Both the position numbers and the translations under genes were made by a program. 53,516 nucleotides of DNA, taken from positions 1-53,516 of the IMG/VR virus record IMGVR_UViG_3300037840_000123; one strand, written 5' to 3'. The notes under the pieces are model-generated. The model did not search any database. It was not told where the DNA came from and worked only from the letters and a program-made list of their open reading frames with translations. This stretch comes from a virus. Each line of letters opens with the position of its first letter. Position 1 is the stretch's first letter. This document shows positions 35,302-44,085 of the stretch, in pieces.

Positions 35302-36552
35302 TCATGGTCCGGGGATGATTTGGCCTCCTGCTATTGTATTGTTAAAAATATTAGGCCGCTGTGACGCATATCCGCTGACCTGAACCTGGCTGACGACGCC
35401 CTTATTTGCCAGCATCCACTTCGTCGCTTCATCGAAACACTGCTTCTCCAGATCCGCCGCCGCCTTCATGTCCAGCTCGTTCTTCTTGGCCTGCGCCAGC
35501 ATGTAGAGCGGGAGAATGCCTTCCCATCCCATCGGCACCGGAAGCTGCTGATAAGCCTGCCCCGGCGAGAGCAGGTTCGAGGGAAGGATGCGCTTGCCGC
35601 ACCAGAACAGACTTAATTCGGTGACAGTGGTTCCCAGGGGCCACGCCTGCGCGAGTGAGCCGCCGATGCCGCGAATAAGGCCAGAGATGGCACCGCCGGC
35701 GAGAGACGCATAGGCCACGAACTCGGTGCCGATCTGTGCAAAGCCGAATGGGAGAAGAAACGCGCCCGTGTTGGCGATGGCAACAGAGGAATCCGCGGCC
35801 CCCATCCCGGCGGTGGTTGCGGTCATGCCCGAGGAGCGATCCGGCTGGTAGCTGACTTCAATCACCTGCTGGTTGGAAAAGATGGATACCGAGACGTTCG
35901 AGAGCACGGAGGTCGAGACTGCGTTGCGGCGGAAGAAGTCGCCGCGCCGCCCACCCTGCACCCAGTAGCCGCCGTACCACACGTCGGATATTTCCACCCA
36001 CTCGCCAGGGAGGACGTAAAGCGGCTGGCCTGCGACGGTAGGAACGCCGCAGTAGTCGAGGAGACCGCCGGTCACGCGGGAGATTTTATTCAGCCCCTCG
36101 TTCATCCAGTCGTAAAGGACAGCGGCAGAGAAGGCTTTGCCGTCGGAGTCCATCATATAGGCGGAATTGCGCGTTGGGGGAGCGCCGAATCCGGTGGGCG
36201 GGGCGGAGATGGTGAACGGAGAGGTAGTGGACTCGACGAATTGAATCTCGGTGCCCGGCGCACCGTTGGGAAGGGTAAGATAGGCGCGGATGGCTACCGC
36301 TCCGGGGAGGAGAGCAGAGCCGATGGATATCCCCTGGTTAGCTCCAACGATAAGACCGGCAGCCTCTCCGGTCGGGGCGGTCTCTCCCCAGGGATTGCGC
36401 TGAGTGATAACACAGGCGTAGGTGCCAACCGGAAGGGTGCTTCCGGCAGAAGTCACCACGCCGGACGAGACCGGAGACGGAATCGGCAGAGTCGGCGGAA
36501 GATCGGGGATCTTCGCCCGCGTGCGGAAGATCATATCGCCGATCAATGACAC
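35302..36552 (-). CDS. Head-tail adaptor / tail tubular A-like protein, 416 aa
   Basis: ATG 36552 overlaps the preceding stop. A beta-rich N-terminal half is followed by a helical C-terminal region (Pro-Leu-Tyr-Met-Leu-Ala-Gln-Ala-Lys-Lys-Asn-Glu-Leu-Asp-Met). Together with the next large tail gene this resembles the gp11/gp12 pair of podoviruses. Assignment by order and size more than by motif. Confidence 0.5.
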   Translation of the reverse strand: MSLIGDMIFRTRAKIPDLPPTLPIPSPVSSGVVTSAGSTLPVGTYACVITQRNPWGETAPTGEAAGLIVGANQGISIGSALLPGAVAIRAYLTLPNGAPGTEIQFVESTTSPFTISAPPTGFGAPPTRNSAYMMDSDGKAFSAAVLYDWMNEGLNKISRVTGGLLDYCGVPTVAGQPLYVLPGEWVEISDVWYGGYWVQGGRRGDFFRRNAVSTSVLSNVSVSIFSNQQVIEVSYQPDRSSGMTATTAGMGAADSSVAIANTGAFLLPFGFAQIGTEFVAYASLAGGAISGLIRGIGGSLAQAWPLGTTVTELSLFWCGKRILPSNLLSPGQAYQQLPVPMGWEGILPLYMLAQAKKNELDMKAAADLEKQCFDEATKWMLANKGVVSQVQVSGYASQRPNIFNNTIAGGQIIPGP

Positions 36553-37307
36553 TACTTCGCCTCCAGTATAACTCCGTGCCCGGCCTGTTCGGTCACCATC
36601 GGGTAGCTGTCCGGCGGAAGAAAGTAGGGAAGGCCTTCGGAGACATCCCAGTGCTCGCAGAGGACTCCGCCGTGGCCGAGGATTTTGAATCCGGCTTCCT
36701 TGACCGCGCGGCAGAAATAGGAATCCTCATTCCCCTGCGCCTTCAGCTCGAACAATTCCTGCTCCTTCATCTCGGCCAAGGGGCGGAATTTATAAGGCTG
36801 GTCGTTGATCTCGTCCACGGTCTTGAACCACGGCTTAGGGAGATCGGAGAATAAGGAAGTATCGATCAGCATGCAACCAGCGCCGATGGCGGAGCACTCG
36901 AAGACTTCGCCGGATTTCCATTCCCAGAACGGTCCGCTGCCAGATTCGCGGAATACAATCGGTTGTGCCGGATCGGCCTTGATGCAGTAGATACCGCCGA
37001 TGATTTTGAACAGGGGGTCAGCGAGCTGGCGCTGGCGTAGTTCGTAGAGGAGCTTGTTAACGGCAAAGTGGGGAGGGACGACGTCCTCGTCGAGAAACCA
37101 CAGGTAGCCGATTTTCTTCTCCAGCGCCTGCTCGACGATAGTAGTGCGAGCATCAGCCACTTCCTGAGACTTGGTGATGAAGTAATGGAGTTTGGTGTTG
37201 ATCGGCCAGCCCTGAACCGCGAGCGCAATTCCCCATTCTGGAACGGTGGGTTTGCCGCTGAGGGGGATGCCGACCGCAAGCCCCCGGTTGATGACTTTCA
37301 TGTCCAT
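36552..37307 (-). CDS. GT-A-type glycosyltransferase, 251 aa
   Basis: N-terminal Gly-Ile-Pro-x-Ser-Gly then Val-Ala-Asp-Ala-Arg and Tyr-Leu-Trp-Phe-Leu-Asp-Glu-Asp-Val near residue 70 match the nucleotide-sugar and DxD-type metal site of GT-A enzymes. Later Ala-Ile-Gly-Ala-Gly-Cys-Met-Leu-Ile and Glu-Asp-Ser-Tyr-Phe-Cys-Arg fit the acceptor/catalytic half. It lies between capsid and tail genes, so it may glycosylate virion or host surface components. Confidence 0.7.
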   Translation of the reverse strand: MDMKVINRGLAVGIPLSGKPTVPEWGIALAVQGWPINTKLHYFITKSQEVADARTTIVEQALEKKIGYLWFLDEDVVPPHFAVNKLLYELRQRQLADPLFKIIGGIYCIKADPAQPIVFRESGSGPFWEWKSGEVFECSAIGAGCMLIDTSLFSDLPKPWFKTVDEINDQPYKFRPLAEMKEQELFELKAQGNEDSYFCRAVKEAGFKILGHGGVLCEHWDVSEGLPYFLPPDSYPMVTEQAGHGVILEAK

Positions 37308-37331
37308 GTAGATGTCCTCTTCCTAAAAGTT

Positions 37332-37361
37332 GTGGGGCGAGGCTGTCTAAGCCTGCCCCAC
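37332..37361 (-). terminator. Hairpin terminator or attenuator in the late operon
   Basis: On the minus strand GTGGGGC-AGGCT, loop TAGAC, AGCCT-(C)-GCCCCAC form 12 pairs with one bulge, followed by AACTTTT. It lies between the 37394 gene and the glycosyltransferase, so it may limit read-through from capsid to tail genes. The U-run is short. Confidence 0.55.
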
Positions 37362-37393
37362 TGTACCACTAAGCCACCCTGCAAGGATAAAGA

Positions 37394-38116
37394 TTAGCCG
37401 ACGGTTCCTGATACCTCCACATCCATGACGGCGGTCGGAGCGGTGCCGCCAAGGGTATAGTTCACATCCACCTCGGTCACATTGATGTCCACCATGAAGG
37501 GGATGACGAAATCGAAGCCGGACTCGGACAAAGAGCCGGCAGTCGAGGTGCCGGAATTGGCATAGTTGCCAAGCAGGGTGATGGTCGCCGATGCCAGGGC
37601 GCTGGTGATGGCTGCGGAAGTGGACAGAGTGATCTGGCCGGCAGACTGATAGCTGGCCACGGTCGAATAAAGGGGAAGCGTCTGGCCCGCGTTACCGGCT
37701 TTCGAGATTGCGATAGCGGCTCCGACCTGCGATGGAGTGAACGGGTTCGAGGCCGAGGTCACTACCTTGAGATTGGTGGTTGCCATCGCTCCGTTGGTGG
37801 CAAGCGAGACGCCGCCGGGAGTGACAGAGACGCCGGGGACGGTAGCCACTACAGGATCGTTGATGTAGATGGCGACCACCGAGGTTCCGTCGTCCACGTT
37901 AACGATTAGCGACAGGAGAGTGGGGGAAGTGCCGCCAAACTGATAGAGCTTCACCCGCACGTAACCGGAGGTGATCGCCGGCGTCAGTCCGGTCAGGGAG
38001 ATTTGTGCCTGCACGGTTCCCGAAAGAGCGTTATTGACCGACATAAACAGGGTGTCATTCTTGATCGGCGAGCCGAAGCCGGGAAGGATGCGGGCAATGC
38101 TGCGTGAAAATGTCAT
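37394..38116 (-). CDS. Virion protein next to capsid, 240 aa
   Basis: ATG 38116 after CAGGAGAC. A beta-rich, Ser/Thr/Ala-rich protein with repeated strand patterns (Val-Val-Ala-Ile-Tyr, Val-Asp-Ile-Asn-Val-Thr-Glu-Val). Position directly downstream of the major capsid gene suggests a head decoration or head-completion protein. No family recognised. Confidence 0.5.
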   Translation of the reverse strand: MTFSRSIARILPGFGSPIKNDTLFMSVNNALSGTVQAQISLTGLTPAITSGYVRVKLYQFGGTSPTLLSLIVNVDDGTSVVAIYINDPVVATVPGVSVTPGGVSLATNGAMATTNLKVVTSASNPFTPSQVGAAIAISKAGNAGQTLPLYSTVASYQSAGQITLSTSAAITSALASATITLLGNYANSGTSTAGSLSESGFDFVIPFMVDINVTEVDVNYTLGGTAPTAVMDVEVSGTVG

Positions 38117-38138
38117 TTCAATGTCTCCTGTTACTGCA

Positions 38139-39137
38139 TTACGCGATGCTCGTGATGGACAGAGCCGTCCTCGGGTTGACATTAGTCAACTGAAGAACCA
38201 CAACTACCCTAGAGACTACGACTTCCTGGTTGCTGGCCATCAGCCAGGGGCGGATGATGAAGTATCCGCGATTGTGGTAGTTCATCCAGAAATACTTCGA
38301 GTTCCACATCCATCCGGTCCCGGCGGTCGCGTACTGCGAAGCCAGCACGGTGCAGTTGTTGAACCGGAAGTGGTAGCGGATCGAGGTCTGCACCGGCTCT
38401 TTGTCGCTCATGTTGTTGATGGAGCGGATGATGGAGGCGGTCGAGGTGCCGGCCTGGGTGAACTGAATCTTGAAATTGCCGTAATCGGTGTTATTCAGCA
38501 AGAGCGTGTCAGGCTCGTCGTAACCGAAGACGATGGACTGATAGGCTTGCTCGGCGACGGTCGGTGTTAGGTGAGCGGAGCCGGCGGATACTGAGGTAGC
38601 AGGATTCCACGCGGTCGTGGTCGATCGGTTGATGCCCGCGATGGTGTTGTTCTGGGTGCCGATCCACGCCGGAATATTGTCGAGGTCAATGGAGGTATTC
38701 TGCGGCGCGGTACCCCAACCCGCGCGGGCCAGTTTAGGGAGGAGAGAGGCCGCGCAAGCTTGCATCTTTGCCTTCACCACGTCAATGGCAGACGCCCCGC
38801 CAGAGCCGAGAATGATATCAAGCACTGGAACCGCACAGGATTGGTAGTAAGCGCGCCACACCTGGTTCGCGGGCTGAATGGAATCTACGACGGAGGTATT
38901 CAGCACCTGGTCGCCCCAGAACGCGCCGCCGGTCGGTTCCTCCTGAGTAAGGAGCGGAAAGACGAGTTCAGCGCCAGTCACGTGCTTTCCGGAACGCTGG
39001 AATGCCCAGTATTCAGGGGACGGATTCAGGACAATGTCGGACATGAATGGGGCGATTTTTTTCTGGCTTATGCTGTCCAGAGTGTTCTGCATGAGCGCGC
39101 TAGGACTCTGGATACCAGTACCTGTAACTCCAGCCAT
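38139..39137 (-). CDS. Major capsid protein, 332 aa
   Basis: ATG 39137 after AAAGGAAGGT. Size, position after the scaffold gene, an N-terminal helical arm (Met-Gln-Asn-Thr-Leu-Asp-Ser-Ile-Ser), and the C-terminal Arg-Gly-Tyr-Phe-Ile-Ile-Arg-Pro-Trp-Leu with a hydrophobic beta tail fit HK97-fold capsid proteins of environmental podoviruses. Forms the icosahedral shell. Confidence 0.75.
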   Translation of the reverse strand: MAGVTGTGIQSPSALMQNTLDSISQKKIAPFMSDIVLNPSPEYWAFQRSGKHVTGAELVFPLLTQEEPTGGAFWGDQVLNTSVVDSIQPANQVWRAYYQSCAVPVLDIILGSGGASAIDVVKAKMQACAASLLPKLARAGWGTAPQNTSIDLDNIPAWIGTQNNTIAGINRSTTTAWNPATSVSAGSAHLTPTVAEQAYQSIVFGYDEPDTLLLNNTDYGNFKIQFTQAGTSTASIIRSINNMSDKEPVQTSIRYHFRFNNCTVLASQYATAGTGWMWNSKYFWMNYHNRGYFIIRPWLMASNQEVVVSRVVVVLQLTNVNPRTALSITSIA

Positions 39138-39263
39138 ATTACCTTCCTTTCAACAACATAGCCGTAAATAGGCTAAAGCGTTGACCATCCCCGCAGGGGG
39201 TGATTTTTCTCGTTCGTGTGGACAGTGTCCCCACTTACCTTTAGAACAAATCTGCCTTCGTTC

Positions 39264-40082
39264 CTACTGAACGATGTCCTCCGGAGTCAGAGTACCGAGT
39301 TCAGACAGCATCCGGGCGAGATCGGGATCGGCGGTCACGACGTCTCCCAGGTCTTCGAGGTTCTTGGACGGGTCGATGGTGGTCGCGGCGCGATCGATAC
39401 GACCCGAGGCGGAAGTGGGGCGGCCACTGGTGGCTAAGCGTCCACGGGTCACGCCTTCCTTGAATCCTTCCTCGCGGGCAGACTTGCGAATTTCTTCGAG
39501 ATCGTTGGCCCGGGTCAGGTCGAGGATGGCCTTCTCGACCGACGGAAAGCCGTACTCGTCGAGGATTTTCTGCTGGGTCGCATGGCCGAGGACTTTATTC
39601 ATGTCCCAGTCTTTGTACTGGTCGGATTTCTTCAGCCGTTCGGCGTTGGCGGAAAACTGCCCTTTCCAGCGTTCAGTGGCGAAGATGGTCGCGGCCTGCT
39701 TGAGCTGGCCGGAGAGCGTATCATAATTGGCCTTCGCATCTTTCAGTTCTTTCTCCAGGGGAGAGAGACGCTTGCGGACCGGCGCCCAATATTCGGCGGA
39801 ATCGAAGTCATCGCCAGCGTCAGACGCGGTGCGAACGACGGCGGCGGATGCAAGTTCCTCCTGCTTCTTGGTCAGTTCCGAGAACAAGGTGGCGGACTTT
39901 GTGGCTAGCTCCGCCGCGGCCTCACGATCGCGCTTGGCTGCCTCCAGTTGCTCGGACAGCGCCTTCTGCTGTTTCTTGGTAAGATCGCGGAAGCTGCCCA
40001 GCTTTACCTTGTTTCCCTTCAACTCAAATTCCGTGTCATCGGGAAGGTCGGTCGTGTTTGCGAGAATTTCTTCGAGGGTCAT
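39264..40082 (-). CDS. Capsid assembly scaffolding protein, 272 aa
   Basis: Acidic, almost entirely helical. The central coiled coil (about residues 30-150: Lys-Lys-Gln-Gln-Lys-Ala-Leu-Ser-Glu) is followed by a polar, Thr/Ser/Arg-rich C-terminus typical of capsid-binding tails. Lies directly upstream of the major capsid gene on the minus strand. It would line the procapsid and be removed before packaging. Confidence 0.75.
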   Translation of the reverse strand: MTLEEILANTTDLPDDTEFELKGNKVKLGSFRDLTKKQQKALSEQLEAAKRDREAAAELATKSATLFSELTKKQEELASAAVVRTASDAGDDFDSAEYWAPVRKRLSPLEKELKDAKANYDTLSGQLKQAATIFATERWKGQFSANAERLKKSDQYKDWDMNKVLGHATQQKILDEYGFPSVEKAILDLTRANDLEEIRKSAREEGFKEGVTRGRLATSGRPTSASGRIDRAATTIDPSKNLEDLGDVVTADPDLARMLSELGTLTPEDIVQ

Positions 40083-40094
40083 TTTTTATTCTCC

Positions 40095-40526
40095 TTAGAA
40101 ACTTGCCTGCGCCGGCGATCCGCCCTGCTGGGGAGGATTCGCCGCGCCCATGGCGATTGGATTTCTGACCGCCGCGTCCACGTTCCCCGCTTGGCTGATC
40201 TCTTTAATCACCCGGTCGAACTGGGGGATCAGCTTTGACAACTGGCCGGAGACGTTCGGCAGCCGTTCCAGATTCTGTACCATCAGCACTGCGCACATCT
40301 GTTTCATGGTCTTCAGCTGGCGCAGAAGCATTCCCGGATCCGCGCCCTTGAGTTCCGATACTTGCTGCGCGTAGTCGGATGCTGGATCACCTCCTTGCGG
40401 AGAGCCGCCGGCAGTCATCGGGGAAGCCGCTGCGGCAGGACCGCCGCCCGAAGGAGTAGCACCTCCAGCAGTGCGGGCTTGCAGGGCGGCCAGCACGGCA
40501 GCTATCGGATTTGGTTGAGCAGACAC
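40095..40526 (-). CDS. Hypothetical virion-module protein, 143 aa
   Basis: N- and C-terminal Ala/Gly/Pro/Ser-rich linkers flank a helical core (Gly-Met-Leu-Leu-Arg-Gln-Leu-Lys-Thr-Met-Lys-Gln). Between portal-side and scaffold genes, so possibly a head assembly factor. No family recognised. Confidence 0.5.
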   Translation of the reverse strand: MSAQPNPIAAVLAALQARTAGGATPSGGGPAAAASPMTAGGSPQGGDPASDYAQQVSELKGADPGMLLRQLKTMKQMCAVLMVQNLERLPNVSGQLSKLIPQFDRVIKEISQAGNVDAAVRNPIAMGAANPPQQGGSPAQASF

Positions 40527-40742
40527 TTATTTCTTCTTCGTCCCGTCGGTTTCGATGCAATAGACAATATCGAGAGGGTCGGCCAGCTTGCCGCCGAGGC
40601 ACATGCCGGGAGCCACGCCCGCCATATCATTCGGGGGGACGAGTTCGTCGCCCTCGGCGTCGATGTTCAATGGGCCGAGGATGTCGGGAAGGGCTTTGGT
40701 CGGGCGGCCGTAAGTATCTGGGTATCCGGATTTCTTTGCCAT
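40527..40742 (-). CDS. Hypothetical protein, 71 aa
   Basis: ATG 40742 overlaps the previous stop by one base. Acidic-basic mix with two Cys and a Lys-rich C-terminal end. No family recognised; part of the head module by position. Confidence 0.5.
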   Translation of the reverse strand: MAKKSGYPDTYGRPTKALPDILGPLNIDAEGDELVPPNDMAGVAPGMCLGGKLADPLDIVYCIETDGTKKK

Positions 40743-40981
40743 TACTTTTTACCTCTCTTCTCCGGCCATGACCGGAATTCTACGTCAGGAACTTCTTCCC
40801 CATCCGGCGCGAAGCCGCAATGGTTGGGAGGGAGGTATCCAGCAAGCGCGGGATTATTATCGTACTGCATCCCGGAATATGAATCGATGGCGGGGGACAG
40901 AGTGACAAAGCGCCGCTCCGTCTGGAATGGAACCCGGTTCACTCGTCCCCTGGCATCGTCTTGCACGGAGAAGACCCTCAT
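40742..40981 (-). CDS. Hypothetical protein, 79 aa
   Basis: ATG 40981. Arg-rich N-terminus, a Pro/Gly-rich middle with a single His-Cys, and a basic C-terminus. No family recognised. Confidence 0.45.
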   Translation of the reverse strand: MRVFSVQDDARGRVNRVPFQTERRFVTLSPAIDSYSGMQYDNNPALAGYLPPNHCGFAPDGEEVPDVEFRSWPEKRGKK

Positions 40982-41012
40982 CTTTCCGGTTTACTGCGTT
41001 GGACAACTGAAA

Positions 41013-41057
41013 CTACTTACGCTTTCCACGTTTGCCGCCGCGATGCTTTTTCGCCAT
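41013..41057 (-). CDS. Extremely basic micropeptide, 14 aa
   Basis: ATG 41057 is preceded by AAGGAGCAACACT, a good ribosome-binding site. Nine of the 14 residues are Lys, Arg or His. A real short product is plausible because a strong ribosome-binding site has no other start to serve here. Function unknown. Confidence 0.35.
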   Translation of the reverse strand: MAKKHRGGKRGKRK

Positions 41058-41121
41058 AGTGTTGCTCCTTTCCGGTGGAGCACCTTCATACTGAAGGGAG
41101 CAACCTCCACCAAAACTAAAC

Positions 41122-41265
41122 TTATCGCCGGCGTCCGGCTCGCATCCCCCGGCGTTTGTGCGCCTTTGCGCCAGTCGATCTCATCCCTTTGTCTTCTTCA
41201 TGGTTCGCCGGATGCTTGTCCGCCATCTTGTGCGGAGGAAATCGTTTCACCTTGCGGGATTTCAT
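41122..41265 (-). CDS. Lys/Arg/His-rich microprotein, 47 aa
   Basis: ATG 41265 overlaps the previous stop by 4 nt; GGAGG lies upstream. Over 40 percent of residues are Lys, Arg or His, with an Arg-Arg-Arg C-terminus. Could neutralise DNA or bind RNA; protamine-like packaging help is speculation. Third basic microprotein of the late operon. Confidence 0.5.
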   Translation of the reverse strand: MKSRKVKRFPPHKMADKHPANHEEDKGMRSTGAKAHKRRGMRAGRRR

Positions 41266-41519
41266 GCGTATGCCTCCATGCGGCGGGCGGATGCGAAGTT
41301 TGCCGGATCGTTGACGTATTCCATCATATTCAGTGCCTGAGACTTCAGATGAGCGTGAAAGGATGGTTCGTCAAGATGCGCGACGTTACAGTGCGGCTCG
41401 AAGAAAGATGGATACTTGCGCCCGTCGACGGCGAACTGGGCCAGCCATTGTTCTCCGTCGCGCCGGAGGACCAGTAGCTCGAAGTTGTGACCGTCCAGTT
41501 CGGGATCGAGTGCGCTCAC
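41262..41519 (-). CDS. Hypothetical protein, 85 aa
   Basis: GTG 41519 is proposed as the start; longer extension upstream only mirrors the neighbouring gene. A compact alpha/beta pattern (Phe-Glu-Leu-Leu-Val-Leu, Leu-Ala-Gln-Phe-Ala-Val) with several His. No family recognised. Confidence 0.45.
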   Translation of the reverse strand: MSALDPELDGHNFELLVLRRDGEQWLAQFAVDGRKYPSFFEPHCNVAHLDEPSFHAHLKSQALNMMEYVNDPANFASARRMEAYA

Positions 41520-41542
41520 ACTGAGAGGAGTAGCAGGGGAGG

Positions 41543-41785
41543 TTACTGAATAGCAATGTGGGCGTTGGCGTAGTTGGCGTATTCGGAGTAAGGAACGCCA
41601 ATGCGCCAGTGGCCGCGCGGCTCGCGCCGGAGACGGTAGCCAAGGGTAAGGATGAAGCCGTCGTGGCACCACAGGCGGATGCACTCGTCGGATTTCGAGA
41701 ACATATCGGCGAGGACGGAGAGGGGGATCCATGCGATGTCGCCGTCGATGCGGATGGGGCGGCGGTAGCGGAGGGGGCGGGTCAT
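41543..41785 (-). CDS. Hypothetical protein, 80 aa
   Basis: ATG 41785 overlaps the HNH gene end by 4 nt. Arg-rich start, then an HTH-like stretch (Leu-Ala-Asp-Met-Phe-Ser-Lys-Ser-Asp-Glu-Cys-Ile) and a beta hairpin, so possible DNA binding. Not a recognised family. Confidence 0.5.
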   Translation of the reverse strand: MTRPLRYRRPIRIDGDIAWIPLSVLADMFSKSDECIRLWCHDGFILTLGYRLRREPRGHWRIGVPYSEYANYANAHIAIQ

Positions 41786-42333
41786 GCCACTACCTCTAGC
41801 GTCTGCCTATGTGGGCACACTCCAGTAAACCTCATCGCACAGTTACAATTCCAACAAAGAACCCGAAACCCCTCAGGAAAATTATTCTGCTTCAGCCAAG
41901 TATAAAAGGCAGCACCGTATCTCTTTATAGATTCTCGGTGCTTGGTTCCTCCACCTTCGACGTGGTCAATGGTAAGAAAGTCAAGCGTAGCTTCAGCACA
42001 ACAAGCGCATGATCCTCCATAGTGTTGCAACACTTCTATTTTTGTTTTCCTACGATACCCCTTGTATTTCTCTGGATGCTCTCGACAATAACGATTGTTT
42101 GATTCGCGCACCCTGTCTCTATTTTTCTCTACCCATTCACGTTTTTTGGTCAACTTCTTATCGCGATTAGCCCAATGGTAGGCGCGGGCAGCGGCGCGTA
42201 TCTTGTCTGCATTTTTGGCGTAGCATCGCTGATTCCATTCCTTTACCTTGTCGGGATGGGCACGACGATACTCGCGCATATCGGCAATCGACTTGGCTTT
42301 CTCTTTAGCGGTTTTTCTTTCCCAAGAAGTCAT
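41782..42333 (-). CDS. HNH endonuclease, 183 aa
   Basis: A long basic coiled-coil-like N-terminus (residues 1-95) is followed by an HNH domain: Cys-x-Cys-Cys near residue 110, Leu-Asp-Phe-Leu-Thr-Ile-Asp-His-Val-Glu-Gly-Gly with the catalytic His, then Leu-Cys-Trp-Asn-Cys-Asn and Gly-Val-Cys-Pro-His. Likely a free-standing homing endonuclease inserted just downstream of the portal gene. Starts at ATG 42333. Confidence 0.8.
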   Translation of the reverse strand: MTSWERKTAKEKAKSIADMREYRRAHPDKVKEWNQRCYAKNADKIRAAARAYHWANRDKKLTKKREWVEKNRDRVRESNNRYCREHPEKYKGYRRKTKIEVLQHYGGSCACCAEATLDFLTIDHVEGGGTKHRESIKRYGAAFYTWLKQNNFPEGFRVLCWNCNCAMRFTGVCPHRQTLEVVA

Positions 42334-42336
42334 AAA

Positions 42337-44085
42337 CTAGCGAGGTCTTTTTATTTTAGCCATAGCCGCCAACTCTAGCTCCCTATTTTTTTGTTCGGCA
42401 AGCTCGGATGCGTTGGGAATATCTGCTGCTTCTAAAACTGCTGAAGTAGGCAGCATCCCCGCTTTCCCGAGCGCGGCCACAACCGAGCGCATCGCCGAAG
42501 CTGACATCACCCGCAGGGAGCCTTCGTCGAGGAATGCGTCGTAGTCGGAGTAGTTGGCAATGGGAGACCATTCAACGTAAGAGAGGTCGCCCTTGTCGGG
42601 GACGGCCATCTTGTCGGCGATTCCCTTGTAGCGGGCGTCCACGTAGAAGACGATCTGAGCCAGCCGCTGGAGGGACTCGGCGAGGAGTCGCGCACGAAGG
42701 CGGGTCTGATACTGGGACTGCCACAGGGAGGCGTCAAACAGGTCGGGGGAAATGTTGCCCGCGCCTTGTTGGCCCTGGCGGCCCTTCGAGAATCCCTGAA
42801 GTTCGTCCTGGAGGGCGAGTAGGGACGCCGGAAACGTCATCATGTGCTGCGGCAGGGATTGAGGGTTGAGCACCACCGGGGGCTTCGAGTTCGGATTGAT
42901 CATCAGGATTTCGCCGGGAAGCCAGCCGATGGCTTGCGGATCAAGACCGCAATTGGTCTCCAGAACGATCACGCCGTTATTAGTGCGGATGATGTTCTCG
43001 GTGAACTGGGCGTAGAGGCGCTCAGAAAGGTTCTGGAGGTCGCGGGTGAGTTTGATCGGCGGCGGCCCCCAGATATTGTGCAGGGTGGGCATCGCGGACA
43101 GGCGAACAAGGGGAAATGTGCCCCGGTCATCGTCAGGAAGCTGCGGGCACCAGTTGTTGCCGTCGGCGAGAATGATCTGTTCACAGTCGGTAATCCAGCG
43201 GCCGTCCGGATAGGTGTACTCGAACCGGGGATGGACCAGCAGCCGGGAGATGGCCTTCGAGCCGAGATTCTCCTCTACTTTCTGCCGCGTGTTGTCGAAC
43301 AGGTAGGTATGGCGGACGCGTACGCGGTTGGAGCGGAAGATTTTCGTCTGCGGCGATTCTCCCTGCTGCGACAAGGGGGAATACTCCGGGAACTCCAAGG
43401 AGCCTTCCTGGAGACCGTAGGGATCGGCATCGCCGGACTGGTAGACGCGGGGCCGGACGAACCGTCCGTGCTCCGGCCACTGGCGGCGCACGTCATCGAT
43501 ATACATCCAGTCCCACCACTGTACCCATGACCAGTCGGCTTCGGAGGTGGAAAAAGGATCGGGGGCGACGGTCTCGGGATCGCGGGATTCAAGCCAGGTG
43601 CGGCCCTTGCCCCGGCGCGCGTTCGGCTGGAACCCAACCTGGAGCCATCCGAGGTTAGTGAGCATGGCGTTGATGGTGGCGAACAGAATGCGGTTGTTGT
43701 AGCAACCCTGGCGCCAGTTGGCCTGGTAGTATTTCTCCCTGGCTTCGTCGCGTTTACCCTCGGTAGCGATAAATATCTTAGGAGAGGAATCGGTGATATC
43801 GGTGGCTTCGTTCAGGACAAGAGTCTGGAGTTTGGGAATACGGACGCGGGGCCGGAATGAGGGGAAGTTTCCGATGTCGTCGTCGAGGGAATAGAACTCC
43901 TTGACTTCTCGGAAGTAGTCGCGGCCCAGGTGCTTATCGCGCTGGGCCAGGGAGACTCTCTCCAATTCATCCAGTTGGCGGCAGAGGGCGCGGTCGGCGT
44001 CGTTGGTGAGAGAAGCGGAGGAGGATTTCTTAGTGGTAATAATTTTATCGTAACCCACAAACCCGAAATTTGGCCCCGCGCTCAC
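42337..44085 (-). CDS. Portal protein, 582 aa
   Basis: GTG 44085 overlaps the preceding TGA and is chosen as start. Large helical/beta protein between TerL-side genes and scaffold/capsid, with portal-like features: Glu-Phe-Tyr-Ser-Leu-Asp-Asp-Asp, the Pro-Lys-Leu-Gln-Thr-Leu-Val-Leu-Asn helix and the central Ile-Lys-Leu-Thr-Arg-Asp-Leu-Gln-Asn-Leu stem-type helix. Forms the dodecameric DNA gate of the head. No frameshift seen. Confidence 0.75.
   Translation of the reverse strand: MSAGPNFGFVGYDKIITTKKSSSASLTNDADRALCRQLDELERVSLAQRDKHLGRDYFREVKEFYSLDDDIGNFPSFRPRVRIPKLQTLVLNEATDITDSSPKIFIATEGKRDEAREKYYQANWRQGCYNNRILFATINAMLTNLGWLQVGFQPNARRGKGRTWLESRDPETVAPDPFSTSEADWSWVQWWDWMYIDDVRRQWPEHGRFVRPRVYQSGDADPYGLQEGSLEFPEYSPLSQQGESPQTKIFRSNRVRVRHTYLFDNTRQKVEENLGSKAISRLLVHPRFEYTYPDGRWITDCEQIILADGNNWCPQLPDDDRGTFPLVRLSAMPTLHNIWGPPPIKLTRDLQNLSERLYAQFTENIIRTNNGVIVLETNCGLDPQAIGWLPGEILMINPNSKPPVVLNPQSLPQHMMTFPASLLALQDELQGFSKGRQGQQGAGNISPDLFDASLWQSQYQTRLRARLLAESLQRLAQIVFYVDARYKGIADKMAVPDKGDLSYVEWSPIANYSDYDAFLDEGSLRVMSASAMRSVVAALGKAGMLPTSAVLEAADIPNASELAEQKNRELELAAMAKIKRPR

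Noticed and set aside
37362-37382. Minus-strand sequence resembling a tRNA D arm (GGCTTAGTGGTACAG) before the hairpin at 37332
   Set aside because: No complementary acceptor, no T arm and no 5-7-5 anticodon arm can be placed; treated as a terminator-type hairpin only.
39192-39212. CCCC-GCA-GGGG hairpin followed by ATTTTT on the plus strand
   Set aside because: It would terminate rightward transcription, but all genes here run leftward; possible chance or protection from antisense, not enough to call.
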